Positions 25,764-35,640 are shown, counted from the first letter of the stretch. The stretch: 64,000 nucleotides of DNA from Tenuifilum sp. 4138str (GCF_041102575.1 NZ_JBGCUE010000010.1:62001-126000); one strand, 5' to 3'. Translations and numbers: made by a program. The notes: generated by a model not told the origin, from the letters alone.

Positions 25764-26943
25764 CTATTTCCCGGGGGTCTAAGGCATCGCGGAGACTGTT
25801 ACCCAGCAGGTTAAAGGCCAGCACCAAAAGCATCATGGCAAAGCCAGGTATCAGGGCAAGGTAGGCCTTATCCATAATGATGTAGCCGTAATGGTCGCGA
25901 ATCATGGTTCCCCACGAGGGAGCCGGGGGCTGCACGCCAATCCCCAAGAAACTTAATCCTGCTTCAAGCAGTATGGCTGTTGAAAAGTTGCTTGCCGAAA
26001 CTATGATAACCGGTGCCATAATATTAGGTAGAACGTGCCTGAAAATGATACGCCACGGGCCGTAACCCAAAACCTTAGCAGCTTCAACATACTCCTTTTC
26101 CCTAACGCTAAGCACTTGACCGCGTACAACACGTGCCATATCAACCCACATGGTTAAACCAACAGCAACAAATATTTGCCAGAAACCCTTACCTATCACC
26201 ATGGTTAGGGCAATTACCATTAACAGAGTAGGAACTGACCAAACCACGTTCACCAGCCACATAATGGCATCGTCAATAAATCCACGGGCAAAACCGGCAA
26301 TGGCACCCAGAACAATACCAATTATTAGAGCAATGCCCACGGCAATAAAACCTACTGAAAGCGAAATGCGTGCACCAATAACCAAGCGACTTAAAAGGTC
26401 GCGCCCAAAACGATCGGTTCCAAGAAGGAATCGGCGCGTTACAAGGTTTTGATTTAAAACCCTTTGCTGTGCTTCAGCTACAGCCAAAATTGCTTGCTGC
26501 CCATTGAACAGAAATGCTGTGATTGTATCGTTCTCAAGTAAGTATTTTTTTTGGGGGTTCAACCTGAAGAGGATTTCGGGGAGTGTTAATTCAGTAACAA
26601 TGGCATCGCCTTCGGGAATTGGGTTGTACTCACGGACATATACCTTAATACCATCAAAGTAGATTGAATCAACAGGTATTTCGTTGTAATCTTGCTCCTG
26701 TCCATAAAACATTCGGCCCAGAATGTTCCGCCTTTTAACCTCGTGCTGCATAGCAACACGCAGGAATTTGACTTTACTACCAGGCTTAAGCGTTGCCAGC
26801 TGTAAATGCTGACCATTTGCATATGGCGAACTATCGGGTGTGATTAGGTATCCAAGAAACGCTATAAAGGCAATAAAAACTATAAGCAATAGCGATGCTA
26901 CGGCCATACGGTCGGCAAGTAACCTACGTATGGCTATTCGCAT
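25753..26943 (-). CDS. DppC/OppC-type ABC transporter permease with large periplasmic insert
   Basis: One membrane helix near the N-terminus is followed by about 120 extracytoplasmic residues and then the permease core with LLGTDRFGRDLLSRLVIGARISL (DppC/OppC entry motif), further helices, and the EAA loop EYVEAAKVLGYGPWRIIFRHVLPN that contacts the ATPase. The family imports peptides or nickel. The E. coli members are about 300 residues; this one is about 396 because of the insert between helix 1 and the core. No partner permease, ATPase or binding protein is nearby. A TTG 17 codons upstream would overlap the previous gene by 25 bp; I prefer the ATG of MRIAIRRLL. Confidence 0.85.
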   Translation of the reverse strand: MRIAIRRLLADRMAVASLLLIVFIAFIAFLGYLITPDSSPYANGQHLQLATLKPGSKVKFLRVAMQHEVKRRNILGRMFYGQEQDYNEIPVDSIYFDGIKVYVREYNPIPEGDAIVTELTLPEILFRLNPQKKYLLENDTITAFLFNGQQAILAVAEAQQRVLNQNLVTRRFLLGTDRFGRDLLSRLVIGARISLSVGFIAVGIALIIGIVLGAIAGFARGFIDDAIMWLVNVVWSVPTLLMVIALTMVIGKGFWQIFVAVGLTMWVDMARVVRGQVLSVREKEYVEAAKVLGYGPWRIIFRHVLPNIMAPVIIVSASNFSTAILLEAGLSFLGIGVQPPAPSWGTMIRDHYGYIIMDKAYLALIPGFAMMLLVLAFNLLGNSLRDALDPREIEKA

Positions 26944-26969
26944 TGGGGAACCGCTTCGGGCTAACTCCG

Positions 26970-28082
26970 CTAGCTGTTTATTCTTCCTTTCCAAGTTGTT
27001 CCTTTAATTAATCCTAGAATGGCTGCAAATGTTATATAAAAGGGATAAAGGATTTGTAAAGGTATAAAAACCGCCAATAGGTTTTGCTGTTTGGTTTTAA
27101 AAAGGTAATATGCCAAGAAAGGTAAATCTACTATTGCTTTGGCAGCAAGGAGTGAAATTGGAAGGTTAAAAGCAATTACACCCAAAACTGACAGTACTGC
27201 CAAAAGAACAATCCAAAAATTTAGGGTAAAAACCTGGAGCGATAATAGAAGCGTTAGGGAATCGGTATATGCAGTTGCCTTTGATGCCCAACGGCTTCGG
27301 CGCAAAACAAAACCCTTTACCCCGCCACTAAAACTTGTGTAGGCAGCAACCCTAGGCGATGCTATGAACTTAAACCGTAAACCAGTGATGGTTTTGGCAT
27401 GATGCAGCAGAAACATATCGTCGCCTGAGGCTATATCGGTGCGCAATACCTTTCCATCTATATTAACCTTGCTTCGCCTGAAAGCCAAATTAGCCGATGA
27501 GGCTATAACCGGTTTGCCAACAGCAAAACTTGCCGCTGAAACGGCCATAAGCGATAGGTAATCGAGTGCCTCGAACATGGAAACAATACTGCCCTTTTCA
27601 AACTGGGGTTTTACCTCACCCTGTAAAAAATCAGTATTTTCCATGCATTCACGAATAGAGCTTAGCCACTGAGGGGTGTGGGTGCAATCCGCATCGGTGA
27701 ATACAACAGTATCAAAACTGGCTGCTGATAGTCCATAAAGTAATGCCTGTTTTTTACCCGCCTGCCCATTAGGTAAAACCAAAGGTTTTAAAGGTAATTG
27801 GCTTTTGCATGACATTACTAGGTCAAAACCGCTATCGGTTGAGCCATCATCAACTAAAATAACTTCCCAAAACTCATGCGGTAAATCCTGAGCCTCAAGC
27901 GAAGCAATAAGTTTAGGTAGATTTTCGCGCTCATTCCTGAATGCCACTATCACCGAAATGCCATTAACAGTTTGACCGGGGGCTCCATTGGATTCCAACC
28001 AGTTATTGGTCAACAAGCCTTTTAACAACCATAGAATGGCTATAGTGTAAATAGCAATCAGTATGGTTGAGATTATAATCAT
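26970..28082 (-). CDS. Membrane glycosyltransferase, family 2
   Basis: An N-terminal membrane helix (about 1-22) leads into a GT-A domain: VIVAFRNERENLPKLIASLE, the nucleotide-binding VDDGSTDSGF, the metal-binding DADCTH (DxD-like), and GDDMFLLHHAK. Two or three C-terminal helices (from about residue 275) would anchor a processive or lipid-linked transferase. Acceptor and sugar are unknown. Its ATG overlaps the stop of the upstream aminotransferase gene (ATGA), so the two are translated together. Confidence 0.85.
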   Translation of the reverse strand: MIIISTILIAIYTIAILWLLKGLLTNNWLESNGAPGQTVNGISVIVAFRNERENLPKLIASLEAQDLPHEFWEVILVDDGSTDSGFDLVMSCKSQLPLKPLVLPNGQAGKKQALLYGLSAASFDTVVFTDADCTHTPQWLSSIRECMENTDFLQGEVKPQFEKGSIVSMFEALDYLSLMAVSAASFAVGKPVIASSANLAFRRSKVNIDGKVLRTDIASGDDMFLLHHAKTITGLRFKFIASPRVAAYTSFSGGVKGFVLRRSRWASKATAYTDSLTLLLSLQVFTLNFWIVLLAVLSVLGVIAFNLPISLLAAKAIVDLPFLAYYLFKTKQQNLLAVFIPLQILYPFYITFAAILGLIKGTTWKGRINS

Positions 28083-29200
28083 TGCTTGCTCATAAAATCA
28101 GCAATTCTGTTACTGGCTAAATCTATCTCCTCTAAAGGTCGAGCCACATTAAAGCGCAACCAGTTTACCTTTGTGCTGCTAAAATGCTCGCCCGGAATAA
28201 CAGCCACGCCAGTAGCATCGTAAAGGTCAGAAGCAAACTCAAAGCCATCGGTAAAGGGTTGAGGCAACTTAGCCCAGATAAAACAACCGCCATCAATTCT
28301 GGGAACCGTAAAGTTTAAACGGTGAAGCATGCCACTTAAGCTGTCGAAGGAACTCTTAACCCTTTGCCTTAGCACATCCATAAAAGCTTTACCGTTTTGG
28401 AACTGTGCAAGGTAAACCGCAAGCGCTTGTTGCATAACGCTTGGTGCACACAGCCCGATATAGTCGTGAATGGCCCTAATGGCCTTGGTGTGACTGGGAT
28501 GATGGATTACATAACCCACACGCCATCCGGTAATACACAACGATTTTGAAAAACTGCTAACAATGAATAATCTTTCGGAGATATTATCCAAAGGAATATA
28601 GGGTTTTTGTGAAAAGTATAGCTCCTCATAAACCGAATCGAAAACAACAAAAAAATTTAGCTCGTTAGCAAGTTCGAGAAGTTTACAGGTTTCTGCTTTT
28701 GTCCAAACTTTGCCGTAGGGATTACCGGGTGAACTAATGAATATCAACTTTACTTTATTTCCCTCAATGCATCTTTTAAGTTCGTCGAAGTCAACAAACT
28801 CTTCATTAATCAAAGGAAAGGGAACAAATTTTTGGTTGAAGATTTGAGGCAGCCGACTGTAGCTTTCGTAAGCGGGGTCAAAGGAAAGGGTTACCAGATT
28901 TTCTCCAAGCATTCGAAAAAGATAGGTGTAAACCAACGAAAGGCCTTCGGTTGCACCCTGAACTACCAGAAGCTCATCGGGTTCAACTCCATAGCGATTC
29001 TCAATTAGCGCTCTAAGCTGTAGATTACCAATTCCAGGCGCATACTGGTGATGCTGCGAATTAGCAATATCTTTTAAAATATTAACGAGTTCAGTGGGAG
29101 GCTGAAAGCCTGGAATGCCCTGTGCAAGGTTGATACCTCCATTTACTTTTACCAGGTTACTGAAATAGCTTATATATGAACCATCGGGTTTTGCTCTCAT
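28079..29200 (-). CDS. PLP-dependent aminotransferase, class I/II
   Basis: This cytosolic, fold-type I enzyme has the PLP lysine in SSFSKSLCITGWRVGY (K219), the cofactor-binding aspartate and tyrosine in FVVFDSVYEEL (D188, Y191) and the conserved SSPGNPYGKVW loop. The N-terminal GGINLAQGIPGFQPP and the 373-residue length resemble the methionine/kynurenine aminotransferase group (YbdL-like), but substrate assignment is only tentative. It is the first gene of a leftward unit with the glycosyltransferase and ABC permease. Confidence 0.85.
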   Translation of the reverse strand: MRAKPDGSYISYFSNLVKVNGGINLAQGIPGFQPPTELVNILKDIANSQHHQYAPGIGNLQLRALIENRYGVEPDELLVVQGATEGLSLVYTYLFRMLGENLVTLSFDPAYESYSRLPQIFNQKFVPFPLINEEFVDFDELKRCIEGNKVKLIFISSPGNPYGKVWTKAETCKLLELANELNFFVVFDSVYEELYFSQKPYIPLDNISERLFIVSSFSKSLCITGWRVGYVIHHPSHTKAIRAIHDYIGLCAPSVMQQALAVYLAQFQNGKAFMDVLRQRVKSSFDSLSGMLHRLNFTVPRIDGGCFIWAKLPQPFTDGFEFASDLYDATGVAVIPGEHFSSTKVNWLRFNVARPLEEIDLASNRIADFMSKQ

Positions 29201-29289
29201 AAACCAAGAGTTTAAGCAAAATATCTACAAAAATGCAATTAAAAAAGCATTAGATAGACATAGGGTAAGCCAAAATTGTAAAGTTTGGC

Positions 29290-29297
29290 TAAATTTG
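29290..29297 (+). promoter_or_regulatory. -7 element (TAAATTTG) for the thioredoxin-fold lipoprotein
   Basis: TAAATTTG fits TAnnTTTG, 23 nt before the chosen ATG, and it overlaps the TTG-led extension, which argues against that upstream start. Confidence 0.45.
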
Positions 29298-29320
29298 CAT
29301 GTAACCAAAATTTAAACAGC

Positions 29321-30475
29321 ATGCGTTTTAGGTATTTTGTTTCAATAGTTTTAATAGTGTTTTTGGCGGGATGCAGCAGCAAAGATGCGGTTGTTATTAG
29401 CGTAAAAGTAAAGAGTCCTGAAAAAACTACACTTTTCTTAAGTAAAATTGATTTCAATAAAACCATAAAGCTTGACTCGGTTAGGATTTCGGCTGGCGAA
29501 AGTGTAAAAAAGTTTAAGGTAAAACAGGGCGAAGAACCGGAGTTTTACTCCCTTAGCACTAGCAAAGGGATTGCCATTACCCTATTAGCTTCAAAAGGTG
29601 AAAAAATCAACGTGATATTAGACCTTAACAATGCCATCGACTATCAGGTTTCGGGTTCAGAGGGTTCTGAAAAGGTTCGTTGGGTTACAAGAACATTTGC
29701 CAAGTCAAAAACCACAGTTGACGAGCTATCAAAACGATACCTGAACGCCGAGAGTAACTCGGAACGTGAATTAATAAACAACCAATTTGAGCAGGAACGC
29801 AAGCGGGTAAAGGACGAACTCACCAAATTTGTTTGGGAGAACCCCATGAACAAAGCCAGCATAATGGCTTTATACCAAAAATATAACGAGAACCTTTACA
29901 TATTTGACAGCTCCGACGATTTACTGCTAATAAAAATGGTTGCCACCGCATGGAAAGCACTTTACCCGGAATCGAGTTACACCAAAGGGATGCTTGAGGA
30001 TATCAAGAATATTGAAAATCGCATTGCCAATGCTAAAATGCAGCAGCTAATCCAGAATGCAGAGATGCCTATTCCTGACCTAAGCATTCCTGATAGGAAT
30101 GGGCGTAATATTAAACTATCATCACTTAAAGGCAAGGTTATACTTCTCGACTTTTTTACCAGCGAGAACACAGCAAGCTTGCTGGATAATCGTGAACTAT
30201 TGGAAATTTATAAGAAGTATAAAAGCAGAGGGTTTGAGGTTTACCAGATATCGTTCGATGCTACCCGTGAGGGTTGGATTAACTACATTGAGAACGCCGG
30301 ATTACCATGGATCAGTGTAAGGGAGGATGATCCATCGGCTTCAAATGCAGCATTATTCTACAACGTAAAACAACTACCTGCCAATTACCTTATTGGTAAA
30401 GATTTCAATATCATTGGCAAAAATCTATACGGCGCAAACCTGCAAAAGGCCTTGGATAGCTACCTGAACAAGTAA
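29321..30475 (+). CDS. Thioredoxin-fold lipoprotein lacking the CxxC motif
   Basis: A lipoprotein signal ends at LAGCSSK. Residues about 25-130 look like the DUF4369 domain that precedes TlpA-type domains in Bacteroidota (SPEKTTLFLSKIDFNKTIKLDSVRIS). The C-terminal AhpC/TlpA-like part (about 255-384) has IPDLSIPDRNGRNIKLSSLKGKVILLDFFTS, the fold's usual entry, and VKQLPANYLIGKDFNII with the cis-proline. Where the active CxxC should stand it reads SENTAS, so it cannot act as a classical thiol oxidoreductase. lpxH follows after 8 bp. Confidence 0.8.
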   Translation: MRFRYFVSIVLIVFLAGCSSKDAVVISVKVKSPEKTTLFLSKIDFNKTIKLDSVRISAGESVKKFKVKQGEEPEFYSLSTSKGIAITLLASKGEKINVILDLNNAIDYQVSGSEGSEKVRWVTRTFAKSKTTVDELSKRYLNAESNSERELINNQFEQERKRVKDELTKFVWENPMNKASIMALYQKYNENLYIFDSSDDLLLIKMVATAWKALYPESSYTKGMLEDIKNIENRIANAKMQQLIQNAEMPIPDLSIPDRNGRNIKLSSLKGKVILLDFFTSENTASLLDNRELLEIYKKYKSRGFEVYQISFDATREGWINYIENAGLPWISVREDDPSASNAALFYNVKQLPANYLIGKDFNIIGKNLYGANLQKALDSYLNK

Positions 30476-30483
30476 AAAACATT

Positions 30484-31269
30484 ATGAGCCAGGGTAAAAA
30501 GATATACTTTGCATCGGATCTGCATTTGGGCTTGCCCAACCTTGAGCAGAGCCTACCCCGTGAAAAGCTTTTCAATACCTGGCTCGATACCATTAGCCAC
30601 GATGCTGAGGAAGTATACCTTTTAGGCGACATTTTTGACTTTTGGTTTGAGTATAGGCGGGTTGTTCCCAAAGGATATACGCGGTTCCTGGGAAAAATTG
30701 CCCAGCTTACCGATAGCGGCATTCCCGTTCACTTTTTTACTGGCAACCACGATGTATGGATGTTCGACTATTTTGAAAAGGAACTAGGGGTTCAAATTCA
30801 CCGCGAACCAATTGTTCGGGAACTTTATGGTGCAAAGTTCCTGCTTGCCCATGGCGATGGCCTTGGCCCTGGCGATCCCGGCTACAAACTGCTTAAACGA
30901 ATCTTTACCAGCCCTACCCTACAATGGATGTTTGCCAAACTCCACCCTAACTTCTCGTTATGGTTTGGTAACCAGTGGAGTGTAAGCAGTAGATACTCCA
31001 AGGAAATAACCCATGTTTTCAGGGGCGAGGATGAGCAAATAACCAAGTTCTCAAGGCATAAACTCCAGGACGATCATATTGATTTTTTTATTTACGGGCA
31101 CTGGCATTCACCCATAATATATCCGCTTTCAGAAAAATCGAACCTTGTAGTGCTAGGTGATTGGTTAGTAAGCAACACCTACAGTGTTTGGGATGGCAAG
31201 GAGCTAAAGCTTATGCGCTACCAACCACCCAAAGCCGATGAGGTTTTGGCTACTACATCTTTCTTATAA
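30484..31269 (+). CDS. lpxH: UDP-2,3-diacylglucosamine diphosphatase
   Basis: It hydrolyses UDP-2,3-diacylglucosamine to lipid X in the fourth step of lipid A synthesis, at the inner face of the inner membrane. The calcineurin-like metal motifs are all present: SDLHLG (D12, H14), GDIFDFWFEY (about 48-57), GNHD (87-90), AHGDG (122-126) and GHWHSP near residue 205. Its 261 residues match Bacteroidota homologues. It lies in a short operon with a lipoprotein and acpH. Confidence 0.92.
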   Translation: MSQGKKIYFASDLHLGLPNLEQSLPREKLFNTWLDTISHDAEEVYLLGDIFDFWFEYRRVVPKGYTRFLGKIAQLTDSGIPVHFFTGNHDVWMFDYFEKELGVQIHREPIVRELYGAKFLLAHGDGLGPGDPGYKLLKRIFTSPTLQWMFAKLHPNFSLWFGNQWSVSSRYSKEITHVFRGEDEQITKFSRHKLQDDHIDFFIYGHWHSPIIYPLSEKSNLVVLGDWLVSNTYSVWDGKELKLMRYQPPKADEVLATTSFL

Positions 31270-31280
31270 CAAGCTACTTA

Positions 31281-31907
31281 ATGAATTTTTTGGCTCATTT
31301 ATACCTTTCGGGGAGCAACATCGATATTCGGTTGGGCAATTTTATAGGCGATCATGTAAAAGGGAAACAAATCCTTGCCTACCCGCAGGGTATTCAAACT
31401 GGCATAAAGCTTCACCGCAAAATCGATCAGGTTACTGATAGGCACGAGGCATGGAAAAGCTGTAGGGAGAAATTGCGCCCCAGCTATGGGCGATGGTCGG
31501 GTGTTGCTACAGATGTGATGTTCGATTACATCCTGGCAAAAGAATGGAGCACATACTCAAACAGGCCTCTTAAAGGCTTTACAAGAACTTTCTACTTTCA
31601 GATGCTTCAGCGCTACCACATGCTACCCCCAGCAGTAAGGGGATTCTTACCATTTATGATTCAAAGTAACAGACTCTACTCCTACAGCACCGATGAGGGT
31701 GTAACCAGAGCCCTTGAGATAATGGGTAACTACACCACAATGAAAGGGAACCCAAGCCTTGCTCTGCAAATAGTGAAGGAAAACTATATTGCGTTCAGTG
31801 CTGGGCTTCAGGAATTGCTTTACGCATTAATACAGGTTGCAGAAAAAGAGTACGGTATTCCTATTAGTATGCCCCATAGCGTGAAGCATCGAACCGAAGG
31901 AGAATAA
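31281..31907 (+). CDS. acpH: Acyl carrier protein phosphodiesterase
   Basis: It removes the phosphopantetheine arm from acyl carrier protein. The start MNFLAHLYLSG, then GNFIGDHVKG, HRKIDQVTDRH and the ATDVMFDYILAKEW motif are characteristic of AcpH; the histidines and aspartates form the metal site of this HD-like family. The 208-residue length is normal. The last 44 bp overlap the end of the oppositely oriented rodA gene. Confidence 0.85.
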   Translation: MNFLAHLYLSGSNIDIRLGNFIGDHVKGKQILAYPQGIQTGIKLHRKIDQVTDRHEAWKSCREKLRPSYGRWSGVATDVMFDYILAKEWSTYSNRPLKGFTRTFYFQMLQRYHMLPPAVRGFLPFMIQSNRLYSYSTDEGVTRALEIMGNYTTMKGNPSLALQIVKENYIAFSAGLQELLYALIQVAEKEYGIPISMPHSVKHRTEGE

Positions 31908-33285
31908 ATACCAGGATTGTAAACGCCCATAGCGACGAGCCCCCATAGCTAAAGAACGGCAGGGGAATCCCAATAACAGGAACCAGCCCAATGGTCATGC
32001 CAATATTAACCGCAGCGTGGAAAAACAGGATGGAAACTACTCCATATCCGTATATACGGGCAAAATGTTCGGTTTGACGCTCGGCAATTTTTAGTAACCT
32101 TAACAGGAAAAGCGCTATAAGCAAAACCACAACAGTAGAACCCAAAAAGCCCCACTCCTCACCCACTGTGCAAAAAATAAAATCGGTGCTTTGCTCGGGC
32201 ACAAAGTTGAATTTGGTTTGAGTGCCCGAAAGGTAACCTTTACCCCAGAAACCGCCAGAGCCAATGGCAATCTTTGATTGGTTAACATTGTAACCCCACC
32301 CTAACGGATCATCTTCAATACCAAGTAAATCGTTAATACGCTTTTGGTGATGAACATCTAGCACACGCTCAAAAACGTAATCGGCCGACATTGAAAAACC
32401 TATGGTTGCAATAAGAAAGAATGAAATAGCATAAACCTGCCTTAACCTGTTCTTGTAGGCATAAAAAAAGCCTAAAACAGCACTAATTAGTACTGGGATA
32501 AGAAAGATCAATGCATTAGATAGCCTTAAATGGAATAGCTCCGATGAAATGTAGAGCAACAGACCTATTCCTGCTGCGCCAATGGATATTCTGAACGCAT
32601 CGCGGTGCTGGCGAGTAAATACTACAAAAAGTGTTACTGCCACAACAAAAATGAAAGTAATTAAAACAGGGGTGCTATAAACGAGCGTTAAAATGAAAAC
32701 AATTACCAGAAAAACCAGGTACGATAATATCCATGCAGGCAAACCCTCACGGTATAAAACCAAAATCAAAGCGCCAAAAACCAAGGCCGAGCCAGTGTCG
32801 TTCTGCAAAAGTATAATGCCAACAGGCAACCCTATAATAACTGCCACCTTAACGTACGACCAAAACCCTGAAAGCTTAAAACCATAGCTACTCATGAGCT
32901 TTGCAAGAGCAAGGGCAGTGGCAATCTTAGCAAACTCAGCCGGTTGTAAACCGAATGAACCTATGGGTATCCACGATTTTGAGGCATTAACCACACGGCC
33001 AAAAAGCAACGTTGAAATCAATGTTAAAAGAATAATCCCATAAAAGATATAAGCAAATGCCGGGTATATTCTATCGTTGGAGAAAAGAATAACAATAGCC
33101 ATAATGAATGCAAAGAATATCCAAACCAGCTGTTTACCGTAGCGCTGACTGAAATCAAGAATATTTCTGTGCTCATCGCTATAAACAGCGGCATAAATAT
33201 TTAACCAACCCATCAGCACCAGAACAACGTACAGGATGGTTGCAACCCAATCGAGGTTTCGTAGTATGTTATTTCGCCTTTGCAC
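31864..33285 (-). CDS. rodA: Rod-shape peptidoglycan glycosyltransferase
   Basis: RodA is the SEDS-family polymerase of the elongation complex. The 473-residue protein has about ten membrane helices and SEDS motifs: LQPAEFAKIATALALAKLM, LLQNDTGSALVFGALI (with the essential aspartate), EQSTDFIFCTVGEEWGF and GLVPVIGIPLPFFSYGGSS near the C-terminus. It starts with GTG inside the end of mrdA (17-bp overlap), the usual gene order for its transpeptidase partner. Its 3' end overlaps acpH tail-to-tail. Confidence 0.95.
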   Translation of the reverse strand: MQRRNNILRNLDWVATILYVVLVLMGWLNIYAAVYSDEHRNILDFSQRYGKQLVWIFFAFIMAIVILFSNDRIYPAFAYIFYGIILLTLISTLLFGRVVNASKSWIPIGSFGLQPAEFAKIATALALAKLMSSYGFKLSGFWSYVKVAVIIGLPVGIILLQNDTGSALVFGALILVLYREGLPAWILSYLVFLVIVFILTLVYSTPVLITFIFVVAVTLFVVFTRQHRDAFRISIGAAGIGLLLYISSELFHLRLSNALIFLIPVLISAVLGFFYAYKNRLRQVYAISFFLIATIGFSMSADYVFERVLDVHHQKRINDLLGIEDDPLGWGYNVNQSKIAIGSGGFWGKGYLSGTQTKFNFVPEQSTDFIFCTVGEEWGFLGSTVVVLLIALFLLRLLKIAERQTEHFARIYGYGVVSILFFHAAVNIGMTIGLVPVIGIPLPFFSYGGSSLWAFTILVFILLRFDASRYGAY

Positions 33286-35119
33286 GTCTATCTAATAGGT
33301 TTGCGTCAAGTATATATCGTTCCAGATCAGGACGGGAGATAGAATCCTTTAGGTACTTCTCAATCATCAAACTTGCAATAGGTGCAGCCCATGTGGCACC
33401 AAAGCCAGCATTCTCAATATAAACCGAAATTGCAATTTTGGGATCGTCCTTAGGGGCAAAGGCAAAGAATACGGAGTGATCCTTACCATGTGGGTTTTGG
33501 GCTGTTCCGGTTTTACCGCAAATACGAATATCGGGCAAAGCAGCTATTCGCGCAGTGCTTCCGCTACCCGGCGCTCCGTTTACTGCCAAATCCATTCCCT
33601 CAATAATGTAATCAAAGTACTTTGGCTCAATTGAGGTGATATGCTTTTCCCGATACAGGGAGTTTAAGGTATCGCCCTCTATTGACTTTACCACATGGGG
33701 TGCAATGTAGTATCCCTTGTTGGCAATTGTTGCCACAAGGTTTGCCATTTGTAAGGGTGTAACGGAAAGTTCACCCTGCCCAATTGCAAGCGAAATGATG
33801 GTAAGCGAATTCCAGCCTCCCTTTCTAAAGTACTTATCGTAAAATGAAACCGAAGGTACAATACCCTTTAGCTCATGCGGTAAATCGATATTCAGCTTGT
33901 TGCCGTAACCAAACGATTCCACATGCCTTTTCCATACCGAGAATCCATTTTCAACCGAACCAAATTCCCTTTTGTCGATAATGTTTCGGAAAACATGGCA
34001 GTAATAGGTATTACACGAAACCTGTATGGATTGTATCAGGTTGGTAGGCGATGGATGGTTATGGCAACCAACACCACGTCCCACGGTGTATCCTCCATAG
34101 CAGCTATATCGGGTTTCAGGCGTAACAACCCCTTCCTGTAATCCGATTAACGCATTTACCACCTTGAAAGTTGAACCGGGCGGGTATAGCGCCATGATTG
34201 AACGGTTGAATATTGGCTTTAACGAATCCTGTTGGAGAACCTTGAAGTTAGCAGTCCTTTGCCTTCCAACCAACAGGTTGGGATCGTATGTTGGGCTCGA
34301 TATCATAGCCAGCACCTCGCCGGTTTTGGGTTCAATGGCAACAATGCTGCCTATTTTATTTTGCATTAAGCGTTCGCCATACTCCTGAAGCCTTGCATCA
34401 ATAGTACTGGTAATGTTCTTACCGGGTATTGCTAACGTATCAAATTTCCCCTGCTCGTATGAACCCTTGATACGGTTATGAACATCGACCATGAAGATTT
34501 TTACACCCTTTTTCCCACGTAGAATATGTTCATAGGAGCGCTCAATACCACTTATACCAATGTAATCGCCCTGTTGGTAGTATGGGTTATTCTTAATATC
34601 GCGATCATCAACCTCACCTACATACCCTAGCAGATGCGCCGCAATGGGTGGATTATATGAACGCACCGTACGGGGTTGAATTTCAAAACCCTGATACTTA
34701 TACATCACCTCCTGGAAACGGGCAAAATTCTCTGCAGATATTTGCTTAAGCAAAACCACGGCTTTACGGGGGGAATAGCCTTTTTGTTTTGTTGCCTGAA
34801 TAAATGCATCGCGAACCTGTTCAACCGTAAGCCCAAGCATGGTGGCAAACTCAAGGGTATCAAATGGTTTTACCTGCCTCTTTACCATTAAAATATCAAA
34901 AACCGGCTTATTGGATACCATGGGCACTCCATGCCGATCGAGAACTAGTCCTCGGGCAGGATACTGTGTGATGTAGCGGAGCACGTTATTTGCTGCCGAG
35001 AACTTGTAGGAACTATCAATTACCTGAATATAAAATAACTTGCCAATTATGGCAGCAAAAACAAGCATTATGATTACCGACACTACAACTCGTCTGCTAC
35101 TTTCAGCTCGTAACACCAC
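33269..35119 (-). CDS. mrdA: Penicillin-binding protein 2
   Basis: This is the transpeptidase of the rod complex. A single membrane helix (residues 11-33) anchors it; the pedestal domain (about 45-230) has the PARGLVLDRHGVPMVSNKP opening. The catalytic domain holds PPGSTFK (S316, K319), SCNTYY (SxN) and GKTGTAQNP (KTG). 616 residues is usual for the family. It starts with GTG, overlapping the mreD stop by one base, and lies between mreD and rodA, its functional partner. Confidence 0.96.
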   Translation of the reverse strand: MVLRAESSRRVVVSVIIMLVFAAIIGKLFYIQVIDSSYKFSAANNVLRYITQYPARGLVLDRHGVPMVSNKPVFDILMVKRQVKPFDTLEFATMLGLTVEQVRDAFIQATKQKGYSPRKAVVLLKQISAENFARFQEVMYKYQGFEIQPRTVRSYNPPIAAHLLGYVGEVDDRDIKNNPYYQQGDYIGISGIERSYEHILRGKKGVKIFMVDVHNRIKGSYEQGKFDTLAIPGKNITSTIDARLQEYGERLMQNKIGSIVAIEPKTGEVLAMISSPTYDPNLLVGRQRTANFKVLQQDSLKPIFNRSIMALYPPGSTFKVVNALIGLQEGVVTPETRYSCYGGYTVGRGVGCHNHPSPTNLIQSIQVSCNTYYCHVFRNIIDKREFGSVENGFSVWKRHVESFGYGNKLNIDLPHELKGIVPSVSFYDKYFRKGGWNSLTIISLAIGQGELSVTPLQMANLVATIANKGYYIAPHVVKSIEGDTLNSLYREKHITSIEPKYFDYIIEGMDLAVNGAPGSGSTARIAALPDIRICGKTGTAQNPHGKDHSVFFAFAPKDDPKIAISVYIENAGFGATWAAPIASLMIEKYLKDSISRPDLERYILDANLLDRRAKAK

Positions 35120-35640
35120 TACCTTGACATTTTATTGGGAGCCCGTAAAAGCTCAATGATCACTATAAAAAACGTTGAAACAGCAGTACTGAGTATAATT
35201 CGAACCAGCGTTAACCAGAAGTGTTTAAACGTAAATACTTCCAGAACGAATAGAGTAAAGTGATGAACTAGCACAGCAATTAGGGCATATACAACAAACC
35301 ACTCCAGTGAGGTGTTCGTAACATCGGGGACCCCCCTGATATCCTGAACCGATTTAAAACTCCACCGGTTTAGGATTACCGGACGGAAATAGGCAATAAC
35401 CAGCGAGGCGGTGGTATGGAGTCCAAGTGTATTGGAAAAATAATCGACAGCAAATCCTAGTGCAAAACCAATAATAAGCAACATCCAGCGGGTAATTCGG
35501 TAGGGAAGCAATAATATAATAAGTATGTAGATATACGGGTTTACATAACCCATGAAATTGATGTTATTAAGCACCAGAAACTGCAGTAAAAGCAGTATTA
35601 CCGTTAAACCTAAATATTTTAGAATATCGCTGTACATCAC
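35119..35640 (-). CDS. mreD: Rod-shape determining protein MreD
   Basis: A 173-residue inner-membrane protein with about five hydrophobic helices and little polar sequence. Primary sequence is poorly conserved, but its position between mreC and mrdA and the HTTASLVIAYFRPVILNR and ITRWMLLIIGFALGFAVDYFSNT stretches fit MreD of Bacteroidota. It links the periplasmic MreC to the transmembrane complex. Its ATG overlaps the mreC stop (ATGA). Confidence 0.85.
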   Translation of the reverse strand: MMYSDILKYLGLTVILLLLQFLVLNNINFMGYVNPYIYILIILLLPYRITRWMLLIIGFALGFAVDYFSNTLGLHTTASLVIAYFRPVILNRWSFKSVQDIRGVPDVTNTSLEWFVVYALIAVLVHHFTLFVLEVFTFKHFWLTLVRIILSTAVSTFFIVIIELLRAPNKMSR

